Assembly (NCBI GenBank): GCA_044432745.1
Contig: JAWXUH010000004.1
Span: 1-64,000, forward strand
DNA: 64,000 nucleotides
Reading direction: 5' to 3'
Source of the DNA: CAKOSP01 sp044432745
GTDB lineage: Bacteria; Bacillota_I; Bacilli_A; RF39; UBA660
Part shown: piece after piece, positions 1 to 8,692 of the stretch
Layout of the letters: the number at the start of each line of letters is the position of its first letter
Numbering within the stretch: the first letter of the stretch is position 1
The notes under the pieces: generated by a model
What the model was told of the DNA's origin: nothing
The model's database searches: none
What the model saw: the letters and a program-made list of their open reading frames with translations, nothing else
Made by a program: the position numbers and the translations under genes

Positions 1-33
1 TTTATTTTTTTCTGTTAATTGTGTATAATTCAT
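1..33 (-). CDS. IS30-family-like transposase, N-terminal fragment (cut by window edge)
   Basis: Eleven codons are readable on the minus strand before the window ends: MNYTQLTEKNK. A GAGGAG Shine-Dalgarno lies upstream at about 41-46. IS30-family transposases usually open with an (M)xYTQLTExER-type sequence before their helix-turn-helix, so this looks like the first residues of one. Only the start is visible, so the DDE catalytic core cannot be checked. It could be another small protein; the call rests on the YTQLTE match. Confidence 0.42.
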   Translation of the reverse strand, partial: MNYTQLTEKNK

Positions 34-107
34 ATAAGGGCTCCTCATGCTGGGTGGGCTCTTTTATTATACCAAAAAACCTCACCAAGTGGTGCGGTTG
101 AGATTTC
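34..107 (-). mobile_element. Possible terminal region of an IS30-type element
   Basis: This stretch separates the transposase-like start from the ychF terminator. On the minus strand it contains a GCACCACTTGGTG segment (about 82-94), resembling the GCACCACTT motif often seen in IS30-family terminal repeats. A TATAAT box (about 66-71) follows. The outer boundary and any target duplication are not determinable here. Confidence 0.28.
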
Positions 108-109
108 AT

Positions 110-138
110 AAAAAAAAAAATTAGTTATTAACTAATTT
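110..138 (-). terminator. Intrinsic terminator of the par-ychF operon
   Basis: A 7-bp stem (AAATTAG/CTAATTT, 118-138) is followed on the minus strand by about ten T. The stem begins at the base right after the ychF stop codon (139-141). Confidence 0.75.
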
Positions 139-1239
139 TTATACATTAAATCTAAAGTAACAAATGTCTCCATCCTGCATTTCGTATTCTTTACCTTCTA
201 TAGAAAGTTTACCAGCTTCTTGTACTTTTTTCTCAGATCCATATTCTTTTAAATCTTCAAATTTAGTTACCTCAGTTCTTATATATCCTCTTTCAATATC
301 AGAATGTATAATTCCTGCACATTTTGGAGCTTTCATTCCTTTAACAAATGTCCAAGCTCTAACTTCATCTTTACCTGATGTAAAGAATGTTGCTAGACCT
401 AATAAACTGTAACTAGCAAATATCAATTTATCTAATCCACTTTCAGTTATACCTACACTCGCTAAAAATTCATTTTTTTCTTCTAATTCTAATGATGCTA
501 ATTCTGATTCTAATTTAGCACACATTACAATAACTCCAGAATTTTCTTTTGATGCGTATTCTTCTACTTGTTTTGTATATTCATTTTCACCAACTACTAT
601 ATCTTCATCACTTACATTAGCAACATATATTATAGGTTTTAATGTTATGAAATTGAAATTTTTTATTACTTCTAATTCTTCTTCTGTTAACTCCAATTTT
701 CTAAGTGGTGTATCTTTTTCTAACGATTCTTGACAATTCTTTAATATTCTTACTTCTTCTAATGATACTTTATCTTTAGTAGATATAGCCTTTTTTTCAA
801 TTTTATTGATTCTGTTAGTAACTATTTCTAAATCTGATAAAATCAATTCAATATTGATTATTTCAATGTCTCTTATTGGATCTGGTTCTCCAGAAACATG
901 AATAATATTCTTGTCATCAAAACATCTTATCACTTCTACTATTGCATCTACGCTTCTTATATGTGATAGAAATTTATTACCTAAACCTTCTCCACTAGCA
1001 GCTCCTGCAACTAATCCTGCTATATCAGTAAATTCAAAAGATGTAGGTACAAAACTTTTTGGATCATACATCTCTTTTAATAATTCTAGCCTTTTATCCG
1101 GTACTAAAACAATTCCTACATTTGGTTCAATTGTTGCAAACGGATAATTAGCTGCTAATATATTTTTTTTTGTTATAGCGTTAAATAGTGTCGACTTACC
1201 TACGTTAGGTAAACCAACAATTCCTGCTTTTAAACTCAT
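139..1239 (-). CDS. ychF: Redox/ribosome-associated ATPase YchF (Obg family)
   Basis: YchF is a universal Obg-like P-loop NTPase that binds ribosomes and prefers ATP to GTP. At 366 aa it has full family length. It opens with the Walker A segment GLPNVGKST (residues 9-17), has the DIAGLVAGA switch region near 73-81, carries NVSD where GTPases have NKxD (the YchF signature explaining ATP preference), and ends in a TGS domain. The start has an AGGAGG-type SD (CCTCC at about 1249-1254 on plus). It is the last gene of the parA-parB-DUF951-AbgT-ychF run, the same neighbourhood as in Bacillus. Confidence 0.97.
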   Translation of the reverse strand: MSLKAGIVGLPNVGKSTLFNAITKKNILAANYPFATIEPNVGIVLVPDKRLELLKEMYDPKSFVPTSFEFTDIAGLVAGAASGEGLGNKFLSHIRSVDAIVEVIRCFDDKNIIHVSGEPDPIRDIEIINIELILSDLEIVTNRINKIEKKAISTKDKVSLEEVRILKNCQESLEKDTPLRKLELTEEELEVIKNFNFITLKPIIYVANVSDEDIVVGENEYTKQVEEYASKENSGVIVMCAKLESELASLELEEKNEFLASVGITESGLDKLIFASYSLLGLATFFTSGKDEVRAWTFVKGMKAPKCAGIIHSDIERGYIRTEVTKFEDLKEYGSEKKVQEAGKLSIEGKEYEMQDGDICYFRFNV

Positions 1240-1258
1240 TTCTAAAACCTCCTATTTT

Positions 1259-2821
1259 TTATCCTGAAATAAATCCTTCTATTCCAAGTGGTATATTAGT
1301 TACGTAAAATACAATCAATATAACTAATATAATTACTAACGTTACTATAGCATATGGCATTTGATATTTAATTGCTTGATATATACCTATACTTTTTTTA
1401 TTTTGATTATATTTTTCAATTAAAGCTAAATATACTATGAAATATATAAATATTGGTGTTAATCCCATACTTATACTTTCACCTAATCTAAATATCATTT
1501 GTGCAAATTCTGGCGTTAAACCTACATTCATAAATGCAGGAATTGCTGTTGATGCTACTATTGTCCATTTAGTTACTGGATCTGGCAATATAATTGTTGC
1601 AAATACAGAAACAAATAATAACAATATCACAAGAGGCATACTAGAAAAGTTTAACGTTTCTATTAAATTTGCTAAATATACAGTCATTGTTATACCTATA
1701 TTTGAAGCTTCATATACACTTATACATATTGATGCCGCAAATATTAACAACAACGTTTTTCCTATGCCATCTAATGAATAACTCATTCCGTCAACTATGT
1801 CTTTATCTGTTTTTATATTTTTTGTTCTTAATCCGTATACTAATCCCCATATTATAAATAGAAAAGCAATTATGAACACAAAACCATTTGAAAAGAATGA
1901 TTCTGTAGAAAATAATTTGTCTATATACAATTTTTGACTATCATCTAATAAATTACCAGACAAATATAAATCGGGTATTATGTTGTATATAATTATTGCT
2001 ACATATATAGCTCCTGTAAATAAAGCTAAAAACATTGCTTTTAGTTCTTTTTTTGTAACTATATCTTCTTCTAATTCTGTTTCAGTAAAATCATATTTAG
2101 GCAATTTTTTTGCTATGTGATTTTCTGTAAGTCTTGTAAGAAAGAAAGATAAAGCTATCACAGCTATCACATTTACAAATAGTAATGCATTAATATTAAA
2201 ATTATACCCTACTTGCAAAACTCCTGCATTTAGCACAGTTATATTCCTTAACGAAGAATCAACTGCCGTAAATATAAATGATAAACTACTTCCTATAGTT
2301 AACGCACCATAACCAGCAATTAATCCTATAAACGGATTTCTTTTACTATGATAAAAGAATAATGCAATAATAGGTAATAATATTACATATGCAATATCAC
2401 CTACTACACTTGCTAATAAGCAAAGCAATATTAAACTAAAAGTAACAGTTGTTTTTTTAGCTTTTTTTGTTAACATTGTAACACTAGTTTTTATAAACCC
2501 ACTTTTTTCCATAATACCTATACCAATAAGTATTATTATCAAATTTGTTAATACTGGAAAATTTGCAAAATTACTTACTGAATATGTAAAAATGTATTTT
2601 AAACCACTCAAATTTAATAACGGAATAACATGTTCCATAGTTGGGTTATAATCAAGTGTTAATAATGAAAACTCTTGATATGTCGCACCTGCGTTTAACA
2701 TAAATAATATAAAACTTAATACCATAATTCCTGCTGTCAACGACAGATACGTCATTATTGGATGAAGTTCTAAAAAATTTATTTTATTTTCTTTATTTTT
2801 CTTTTTTTTGTTATTTTTCAC
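1259..2821 (-). CDS. AbgT-family transporter (p-aminobenzoyl-glutamate type)
   Basis: This 520-aa polytopic membrane protein has about 12 hydrophobic segments. AbgT members take up p-aminobenzoyl-glutamate or export antimetabolites such as sulfonamides; which applies here cannot be seen. Supporting family signatures are GIGIMEKSG near residue 100 and a C-terminal PDPVTKWTIVAS...LGESISMGLTP region matching the family's AKW...GDS..N..TP block, although the DPVTKW variant is unusual. The N-terminus is lysine-rich and cytosolic. The start is GTG with SD AAAGGTGATACCTA upstream, overlapping the DUF951 stop by 11 bases, so it is probably co-translated with the par genes. Confidence 0.85.
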   Translation of the reverse strand: MKNNKKKKNKENKINFLELHPIMTYLSLTAGIMVLSFILFMLNAGATYQEFSLLTLDYNPTMEHVIPLLNLSGLKYIFTYSVSNFANFPVLTNLIIILIGIGIMEKSGFIKTSVTMLTKKAKKTTVTFSLILLCLLASVVGDIAYVILLPIIALFFYHSKRNPFIGLIAGYGALTIGSSLSFIFTAVDSSLRNITVLNAGVLQVGYNFNINALLFVNVIAVIALSFFLTRLTENHIAKKLPKYDFTETELEEDIVTKKELKAMFLALFTGAIYVAIIIYNIIPDLYLSGNLLDDSQKLYIDKLFSTESFFSNGFVFIIAFLFIIWGLVYGLRTKNIKTDKDIVDGMSYSLDGIGKTLLLIFAASICISVYEASNIGITMTVYLANLIETLNFSSMPLVILLLFVSVFATIILPDPVTKWTIVASTAIPAFMNVGLTPEFAQMIFRLGESISMGLTPIFIYFIVYLALIEKYNQNKKSIGIYQAIKYQMPYAIVTLVIILVILIVFYVTNIPLGIEGFISG

Positions 2822-3002
2822 TAGGTATCACCTTTTTTAATTTTCTAAGAAATTCTATTCTATCTAACATTATTTCTCTCCCACAATTATCACATTTGAT
2901 TTTTATATCTACACCTACTCTTGTTATTGTCCACAAATTTGTCTGACAGGCATGATCTTTTTTCATCACTACTTTATCATATAATTCAAATGTTTTATCC
3001 AT
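2811..3002 (-). CDS. DUF951 family protein
   Basis: A 63-aa protein with a CDNCGRE zinc-knuckle-like CxxC and the family's opening (DKVVMKKDHACQTNLW). Function unknown; the family is nearly always found between parB/spo0J and ychF in Bacilli. Its start codon overlaps the parB stop as TAATG, indicating translational coupling. The short basic fold with cysteines suggests a nucleic-acid or metal-binding accessory, which is inference only. Confidence 0.85.
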   Translation of the reverse strand: MDKTFELYDKVVMKKDHACQTNLWTITRVGVDIKIKCDNCGREIMLDRIEFLRKLKKVIPSEK

Positions 3003-3895
3003 TAATCTTCATCTACCTTTACATTCATCAAATTTAAAAGTCTTATCAAATCGTGTTCATCGGCAAATTTTATTTCAATTTTATTTTTATTTATTTTGAC
3101 TTTTTCTGCAAAATGATCACTCATTAATTTTTCATACATAAAATAATTTTCTTTATATACATAAGTATCATCGTCTTCTTTTTCTTCCGCCTCTGTTGCA
3201 GCTATTAGTTTTTCTAACGCATGTACACTGATATTTTCTTTTATTATTTTATTTGCTAAGAATATTATTTTAACATCATCTTCTAATTTACTTAATATTT
3301 TTGCATGTGAATACGACAACTTTTTGTCTTCTAACATTTTTTTTACTTCTTCTGGCAATTTTAAAATACCTAAAAGATTAGTAATATAACTTCTGCTCTT
3401 TCCGAATTTTTTAGCAAATTCTTCTTGAGTTATATTTTTTTTCTTTATTATCATTTCAACAGAATGAGCTATTTCTAAAGGATTTAAATCCTCTCTTTGA
3501 ATATTCTCTAGTAAAGCAATTTCCATCATCTCATCATCAGTAAAATCTTTTACTATAGCTGGTATTGTTTCAAGTCCTGCTATTTCAGATGCTTTACATC
3601 TTCTTTCACCAGCTACTAATTCATAACCTTTAATGCTTTTTTTAACAACAACTGGTTGTACTATACCGTAAGTTCTAATTGATTCAGATAATTCTTTTAA
3701 AGATTCTTCATTAAATGATTTTCTTGGTTGATAAGGATTACTTCTTATATCTTTTATTTGGATTTGTATTATTCCACTATCTTCTGTTAACTTTTCTATT
3801 GCCGCTTCTGGGCTATCCACTGCCTCAAAATCTAAAACATTATTTGTAAATAATTGTTCTAAACCTTTCCCTAATGCCTTCTTTTTATTCTCCAT
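3002..3895 (-). CDS. parB: Chromosome partition protein ParB/Spo0J
   Basis: ParB is the CTP-dependent DNA clamp that loads on parS sites and recruits SMC. From ATG at 3895 it is 297 aa. Visible parts are an N-terminal KKALGKGLEQLF segment (ParA-stimulating), the box II GERRCKAS motif of the CTP-binding domain, a helix-turn-helix (TQEEFAKKFGKSRSYITNLL) and a C-terminal dimerisation region. A TTG at 3904 is in frame, but it sits only about 3 bases after the SD core; ATG 3895 is better placed. It overlaps parA by 11 bases. Confidence 0.96.
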   Translation of the reverse strand: MENKKKALGKGLEQLFTNNVLDFEAVDSPEAAIEKLTEDSGIIQIQIKDIRSNPYQPRKSFNEESLKELSESIRTYGIVQPVVVKKSIKGYELVAGERRCKASEIAGLETIPAIVKDFTDDEMMEIALLENIQREDLNPLEIAHSVEMIIKKKNITQEEFAKKFGKSRSYITNLLGILKLPEEVKKMLEDKKLSYSHAKILSKLEDDVKIIFLANKIIKENISVHALEKLIAATEAEEKEDDDTYVYKENYFMYEKLMSDHFAEKVKINKNKIEIKFADEHDLIRLLNLMNVKVDED

Positions 3896-4670
3896 TACGA
3901 TCAATCACTTCCTTCGCTAAATTTGAGTAAGCTTCTGCTGCTCTACTCGTAGGATCATATTCATTAATTGGTTTACCATGACTTGGCGCTTCAACTAATC
4001 TTACTAATCTTGGTATTATTGTATCGAACACCTTATCTTTGAAGTACTTTCTTATTTCTTCTACTACCTCATACGCAATTTTTGTTCTACCATCGTACAT
4101 AGTAAGTAGCACACCTTCTATTCTCAAATCTTGATTCATACTACCTTGTACCATTATTACCGAATTAAGCAACTGTGCTATACCTTCAAGGGCTAAAAAC
4201 TCACACTGAACTGGTATTATTACTGAATCACTTGCTACAAGTGCATTCATTGTACTTATACCTAATGATGGTTGACAATCCATTATAATATAATCATAAT
4301 TTTCTTTTACTTCTTCTAATCTCATCTTTAATTGTTCATTTTGCCTAAATTCAGGCGTTTCTATCATTTTTCTTACAAATTCTACATCAACACCTGCTAA
4401 ATTCATCGTAGATGGTATTATACTTAAATTTTTAAATTTCGTTTTCTTGATACATTTTTTAACTTCTACGTTATCTGTTAATAATTGATATACATCTCCT
4501 TGAAATTCTGCCGATGATAATCCTAATCCTGTTGTACAATTACTTTGCGGATCCATATCTATTAATAGAACTTTTTTTCCTTTTTGACCTAAAGCAGCAG
4601 CTAGATTTATACTTGTCGTAGTTTTTCCAACTCCTCCTTTTTGATTTACTAATGATATCACCTTAGTCAT
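3885..4670 (-). CDS. parA: Chromosome partition ATPase ParA/Soj
   Basis: A 261-aa Walker-type ATPase. The deviant Walker A (KGGVGKTTTS, residues 10-19) carries the signature lysine K10, and the Walker B-type DCQPSLG follows near residue 132. ParA dimerises on ATP and, with ParB, positions the origin; in Bacillus Soj also controls DnaA. It is first in its operon, with SD AAGGATGTG before ATG 4670 and a promoter at 4704-4731. Confidence 0.96.
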   Translation of the reverse strand: MTKVISLVNQKGGVGKTTTSINLAAALGQKGKKVLLIDMDPQSNCTTGLGLSSAEFQGDVYQLLTDNVEVKKCIKKTKFKNLSIIPSTMNLAGVDVEFVRKMIETPEFRQNEQLKMRLEEVKENYDYIIMDCQPSLGISTMNALVASDSVIIPVQCEFLALEGIAQLLNSVIMVQGSMNQDLRIEGVLLTMYDGRTKIAYEVVEEIRKYFKDKVFDTIIPRLVRLVEAPSHGKPINEYDPTSRAAEAYSNLAKEVIDRNGE

Positions 4671-4703
4671 ATTTACACATCCTTAATTTTTCTACATACT
4701 ATT

Positions 4704-4731
4704 ATTTTACCATAACTATATTATATATCAA
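4704..4731 (-). promoter_or_regulatory. SigA-type promoter of the parAB operon
   Basis: TTGATA (4726-4731), 16-bp spacer, TAAAAT (4704-4709), with an extended TGG before the -10. It lies 34 bases upstream of parA. Confidence 0.65.
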
Positions 4732-4773
4732 ACAATTTTTATATTATTATTCAATAAAACGTTAATTTTAAGC

Positions 4774-4799
4774 AAAAAAAAAGTATAGATAACTATACT
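4774..4799 (-). terminator. Terminator at the end of the S10-spc-alpha operon
   Basis: Perfect 7-bp stem AGTATAG/CTATACT (4782-4799) with a 4-base loop, then a T tract on the minus strand (4774-4781). The rplQ stop codon TAG is part of the 5' arm. Confidence 0.85.
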
Positions 4800-5137
4800 A
4801 ATTCTAATCTAACTTCAAGCGCATCATCACCACGACGTTCTCCAAGTTTAATAATTCTTGTATAACCACCGTTACGATCTGCATATTTTGGAGCAAGTTC
4901 ATCGAAAATAACTTTAACAACTTGTTTATCATTATGTAAGAAAGCTAATGCATTTCTACGTGATACTAAAGTTTCTCTTTTTCCAAGAGTAATCATTTTT
5001 TCAACAAATTTTCTTACTTCTTTAGCTCTTGCTTCTGTTGTTACAACATATCCATTTGTAATTACAGTCTTAGTAAGACCTGCTAAAATACTTCTTCTAA
5101 TTCTTGCTTCTCTACCTAATTTTCTATAATGTGCCAT
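4793..5137 (-). CDS. rplQ: 50S ribosomal protein L17
   Basis: 114 aa, the usual bacterial length. It begins MAHYRKLGR and carries the family block RRSILAGLTKTVITNGYVVTTEARAKEVR. L17 sits near the peptide exit tunnel. It is the last gene of the alpha operon, 3 bases after rpoA, and its stop is embedded in the terminator stem. Confidence 0.98.
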   Translation of the reverse strand: MAHYRKLGREARIRRSILAGLTKTVITNGYVVTTEARAKEVRKFVEKMITLGKRETLVSRRNALAFLHNDKQVVKVIFDELAPKYADRNGGYTRIIKLGERRGDDALEVRLELV

Positions 5138-5140
5138 ATT

Positions 5141-6109
5141 CTACTCCTTAAATGTAAGTCCTAAATCAGCAACTTTATCAATAACTTCTTTTAAAGATTT
5201 CTTTCCTAAGTTTCTAATTTTATTAACTTCTACTTCCTTTTTATCTACTAAATCTTGAACTGTATGAATTCCAGCTCTTTTTAAACAATTGTATGCTCTT
5301 ACTGAAAATTCTACTTCCTCTATTTGAGTTTCTAGTTTTTTAGCAATAACATCAATTTTTTTCTCTTGCATAATATTTGTCATATTACTTATAGAATTTA
5401 TATCAGTTATGATATTAAAATGTTCTATTAGTATTTTTCCTGCTAAAGCTATTGCTTCTTCAGGAGTCATACTTCCATTAGTACTTACTTCGATAATAAG
5501 TTTATCAAAATTTTCTTCTTGACCAACTCTTGTGTCTACAACTTCATATTTTACAAGTTCTACTGGTGAATAAGATGAATCCATTGGAATAATACCAATT
5601 TTTGCATCTGCTAATTTCATTTTGTTTTCACTAGCATCTACATATCCACGACCATTATCTACAGTCATTTCCATTTCGATTTTTCCACCTTCTACTAAAT
5701 TACAAATTACTAGATCAGGATTTACTATTTCAATATCTGCATCTTTTTCAATATCTCCCGCAGTTACTGCTCCTTCTTTATTTACTGATAATTTAATTAA
5801 CTTAGTTTCTGACGTATGATTAATTATAACAACTTTTTTTAGTGCTAATACTATTGCAGTAACATCTTCTACTACTCCATTAATTTTTTGAAATTCATGT
5901 AGAACTCCTTCAATTTTAACACTAGTAATTGCACTACCTGGTAAGCTTGATAGCATTACTCTTCTTAATGCATTTCCTATTGTTGTTCCAAATCCTCTTT
6001 CAAGTGGCTCAATTTCGAATTTTCCGAAATGATTATTTTCAATAACTTCAACTACTTTGTAATCTGGTTTTGAAAATGCTCTTACGTAAGTCTTTTTATC
6101 TTTATCCAT
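5141..6109 (-). CDS. rpoA: RNA polymerase alpha subunit
   Basis: 322 aa. The N-terminal domain (FEIEPLERGFGTTIGNALRRVMLSSLPG, about residues 31-58) nucleates assembly of beta and beta-prime. An acidic linker leads to the C-terminal domain with the helix-hairpin-helix RAYNCLKRAGIHTVQDLV and IRNLGKKSLKEV, which binds UP elements and activators. It sits between rpsK and rplQ as in Bacillus. Confidence 0.98.
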   Translation of the reverse strand: MDKDKKTYVRAFSKPDYKVVEVIENNHFGKFEIEPLERGFGTTIGNALRRVMLSSLPGSAITSVKIEGVLHEFQKINGVVEDVTAIVLALKKVVIINHTSETKLIKLSVNKEGAVTAGDIEKDADIEIVNPDLVICNLVEGGKIEMEMTVDNGRGYVDASENKMKLADAKIGIIPMDSSYSPVELVKYEVVDTRVGQEENFDKLIIEVSTNGSMTPEEAIALAGKILIEHFNIITDINSISNMTNIMQEKKIDVIAKKLETQIEEVEFSVRAYNCLKRAGIHTVQDLVDKKEVEVNKIRNLGKKSLKEVIDKVADLGLTFKE

Positions 6110-6129
6110 AACGATTCAACCCTCTTTCC

Positions 6130-6513
6130 TTAATTTCTTGGTCTTTTTGGTGGACGACATCCATTGTGTGGTACTGGTGTTTCATCAGTAATAGATGTTA
6201 TTTCAAGTCCTGCTGCTTGAAGACTTCTAACAGCATTTTCTCTTCCTGGCCCTAAACCTTTAACAAATACGTCTACTTTTTTAACACCGTTTTCCATTGC
6301 TAATCCAGCAGCAGCTTCTGCTGTCATACCTGCAGCGTAAGGTGTTTTTTTCTTACTACTTTTATATCCAATTCTACCTGCTGATGACCATGCTATTACA
6401 TTTCCATTTACATCAGATATAGTAACTATTGTATTGTTATATGTAGAATGTATATGAGCTTGAGCTTCTGGTATTGATTTTTTTACTTTTCTTTTTCTTC
6501 TATTATATGCCAT
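6130..6513 (-). CDS. rpsK: 30S ribosomal protein S11
   Basis: 127 aa with the hallmark HIHSTYNNTIVTISDVNGNVIAWSSAG-type region (broken here into TYNNTIVTISD and VIAWSSAG) and the C-terminal GCRPPKRPRN tail. S11 forms part of the platform near the mRNA exit with S18 and S6. Confidence 0.98.
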   Translation of the reverse strand: MAYNRRKRKVKKSIPEAQAHIHSTYNNTIVTISDVNGNVIAWSSAGRIGYKSSKKKTPYAAGMTAEAAAGLAMENGVKKVDVFVKGLGPGRENAVRSLQAAGLEITSITDETPVPHNGCRPPKRPRN

Positions 6514-6524
6514 AACTTACTTTC

Positions 6525-6899
6525 CTACTTTCCTACTTTTTTCTTGTTAGCTACTACTTTACCTCTACCTTTACGAGTTTTAGCATTTCTACTAGTTCTT
6601 TGTCCTCTTACTGGTAAACCTTTTTTGTGTCTAACACCTTCATAACAATTGATTTCCATTTTACCTTTGATATTTAATTGAGTATCTCTTCTTAAATCTC
6701 CTTCAACTGTATATTTATCTACTTCACTACGTAATGCAGTGATTTCTTCATTTGTTAAATCAACACATTTTTTTGTTGTATCTACTTTTGCATCTTCACA
6801 TATTGTTAATGCTAAACTTCTTCCAATTCCATAAATTTCTGTAAGTCCGATACAAATATGTTTTTTATTTGGTAATTCAATATTTTTAATTCTTGCCAT
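6525..6899 (-). CDS. rpsM: 30S ribosomal protein S13
   Basis: 124 aa. Contains the IYGIGRSLALTIC helix-hairpin-helix near residue 23 and the basic tail GLPVRGQRTSRNAKTRKGR that contacts tRNA in A and P sites. S13 forms bridges to the 50S subunit. Confidence 0.98.
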   Translation of the reverse strand: MARIKNIELPNKKHICIGLTEIYGIGRSLALTICEDAKVDTTKKCVDLTNEEITALRSEVDKYTVEGDLRRDTQLNIKGKMEINCYEGVRHKKGLPVRGQRTSRNAKTRKGRGKVVANKKKVGK

Positions 6900-6908
6900 A
6901 TTTTTCTC

Positions 6909-7022
6909 CTATCCTTGTCTTTGTTTATGTTTAGGATTTTCACAAATAACCCTAACTTTACCATTTCTTCTTATAACTTTACATTTTTTACATATTTTTT
7001 TTACTGATGGTCTAACTTTCAT
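6909..7022 (-). CDS. rpmJ: 50S ribosomal protein L36
   Basis: A 37-codon gene read directly from the minus strand between infA and rpsM: begins MKVRPSVKKICKKC and ends NPKHKQRQG before TAG. It has the zinc-ribbon ligands C11, C14, C27 and H32, so it is the zinc-binding (C+) form. A GGAGGTAATT SD precedes the ATG. This position between infA and rpsM is the standard one. Confidence 0.96.
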   Translation of the reverse strand: MKVRPSVKKICKKCKVIRRNGKVRVICENPKHKQRQG

Positions 7023-7033
7023 AATTACCTCCG

Positions 7034-7318
7034 TTATCTCCTATTCCATGTAATAATCCCACGTTTTAAATCGTATGGGGTAAGTTCTACTGTAACAGTA
7101 TCGCCCAGTAAAATTCGTATCATATTCATACGCATTTTACCAGAAACGTGGGCTTTTACAGTGTGCTTATTTGGAAGTTCTACAAGGTACTCATGTCCTT
7201 TTAGAATTTCTATTACTTTACCTTCTACTTCAATCTTGTCACTTACTTTTTTAGTAACTTCATTGTTTTCATTATTTTTTATAACCTTGTCACGAACTTT
7301 TTTTGCTATATCATTCAC
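7034..7318 (-). CDS. infA: Translation initiation factor IF-1 with N-terminal extension
   Basis: The S1-like OB fold runs from IEVEGKVIEILKGHEYLVEL (residue 29 on) to LTPYDLKRGIITWNRR, matching the 72-aa family. Here the frame opens about 22 residues earlier, with a GTG at 7318 that overlaps the map stop as GTGA. No ATG, GTG or TTG is present near the usual IF-1 start, so the extension (MNDIAKKVRDKVIKNN...) appears to be translated. It is lysine- and asparagine-rich and probably disordered. Confidence 0.92.
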   Translation of the reverse strand: MNDIAKKVRDKVIKNNENNEVTKKVSDKIEVEGKVIEILKGHEYLVELPNKHTVKAHVSGKMRMNMIRILLGDTVTVELTPYDLKRGIITWNRR

Positions 7319-8058
7319 TCTCCCGTCAAAATTTGATATCCATCTTTTGTAACAAGTACAGTATGTTCAAAGTGTGCACTTGGCAACTCGTCATCTGTCT
7401 TTATTGTCCAGTCATCATCTTCTAGATATATTTCTTTTCTACCTAGATTTAGCATTGGTTCGACTGCGATCACCATGCCTTCTTTTAAAACTTCTGACAT
7501 ATCAGTATAATAATTTGGTACATCTGGTTTCTCATGGAGATCTTTCCCCACACCATGACCAACTAATTCTTCTACTACACTCAAATGATTTTGATGTGCA
7601 AATTGCTCAATTGCTTTTCCAATTTCACTAACTTTTACACCATCTTTTATTACATCTAAACCTACATATAAACTTTTTTCTGTATTTTCAACAAGTTTTC
7701 TAACTTCATTTTTTGTATTACCTACAATATGTGTTCTTGCTGAATCTGAATGAAATCCGTTATAATATACTCCTATATCAATACTGATTATATCACCATT
7801 TTTTAATTTATAGTTAGATGGTATCCCATGTACTATTTCATCATTCACAGATGCACAAATACTTGCTGGAAAACCACTATATCCTAAAAATGAAGGTGTA
7901 CTATCATTTGATAAAATAAAGTCATGCGCTAGATCATTTAATTCTTTTGTTGTAATACCTGGTTTGATATTTTCTTTTATTAACTCATGTGTTAAAAAAT
8001 TTATCTTTCCAGCTTTTTTCATTATTACTATTTCTTCTTCTGTTTTAATATTAATCAT
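7315..8058 (-). CDS. map: Type I methionine aminopeptidase
   Basis: 247 aa. Removes N-terminal methionine from nascent proteins. The five metal ligands of the pita-bread fold are recognisable: Asp in SIDIGVYYNGFHSD (two Asp), His in GHGVGKDLHE, Glu in AVEPML and a final Glu in AHFEHTV. It overlaps adk by 8 bases and infA by 4 bases, in the usual secY-adk-map-infA order. Confidence 0.97.
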   Translation of the reverse strand: MINIKTEEEIVIMKKAGKINFLTHELIKENIKPGITTKELNDLAHDFILSNDSTPSFLGYSGFPASICASVNDEIVHGIPSNYKLKNGDIISIDIGVYYNGFHSDSARTHIVGNTKNEVRKLVENTEKSLYVGLDVIKDGVKVSEIGKAIEQFAHQNHLSVVEELVGHGVGKDLHEKPDVPNYYTDMSEVLKEGMVIAVEPMLNLGRKEIYLEDDDWTIKTDDELPSAHFEHTVLVTKDGYQILTGE

Positions 8059-8689
8059 TTATTATTTCCTTAATCAATTCATATATTTTGTTAATGTCAT
8101 CTCTACCATCAATTTCATACAACATATTTTGTTTTTTATAAAATTCTACAATTGGTTCTAAATTATTAACGTAATCATTAAATCGTTTTTCTATTTTTTC
8201 CTCTGTATCATCGTTTCTTTGTAATAATTTGCTTCCACATTTATCACAAATACCCTCAACTTTCGGTTTTAAATTTTCAGTATTAAGGTTATAACTTCTA
8301 CCACATTTACAAATATATCTACCTGAAATTCTCTCTTTCGATACTTCTAATGTAATATTCAATTTTATTACTACGACATTATTTATATTTTCTTCTTGAA
8401 AAATTTTATCTAACATCTTAGTTTGAATTAATGTCCTAGGAACACCATCTAAAATAAATGGTGTATCCTTTAGAGTATTAATTTTTTCTTTTATAATTGA
8501 AGTTATAATTTCATCGCTTACAAACTTACCATTATCTATTAAATCTTTGATAAATTTATCTCCAGCTTCAACTCTTTCTCTTAGTATATCTCCAGTTGCT
8601 AAATGAACGTATCCATTATTTTCTTCTAGTAATTTACTAATTGATCCTTTTCCAGAGGCTGGTGCTGCAATAAATATTATATTCTTCAT
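8051..8689 (-). CDS. adk: Adenylate kinase (zinc-binding LID)
   Basis: 212 aa; interconverts ATP+AMP and 2 ADP. The P-loop is APASGKGS near residue 8, slightly different from the common GxPGxGKGT. The LID domain has two CxCG/CxxCG pairs (YICKCGRSY and GICDKCGSK), the four-cysteine zinc site typical of Gram-positive Adk. The conserved DGVPRT motif is near residue 80. Confidence 0.96.
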   Translation of the reverse strand: MKNIIFIAAPASGKGSISKLLEENNGYVHLATGDILRERVEAGDKFIKDLIDNGKFVSDEIITSIIKEKINTLKDTPFILDGVPRTLIQTKMLDKIFQEENINNVVVIKLNITLEVSKERISGRYICKCGRSYNLNTENLKPKVEGICDKCGSKLLQRNDDTEEKIEKRFNDYVNNLEPIVEFYKKQNMLYEIDGRDDINKIYELIKEIIND

Positions 8690-8692
8690 TTA

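Noticed and set aside
164..412. Open frames on the strand opposite ychF, and similar ones opposite most long genes
   Set aside because: They mirror AT-rich coding sequence, lack SD signals and have low-complexity Ile/Leu/Phe-rich products.
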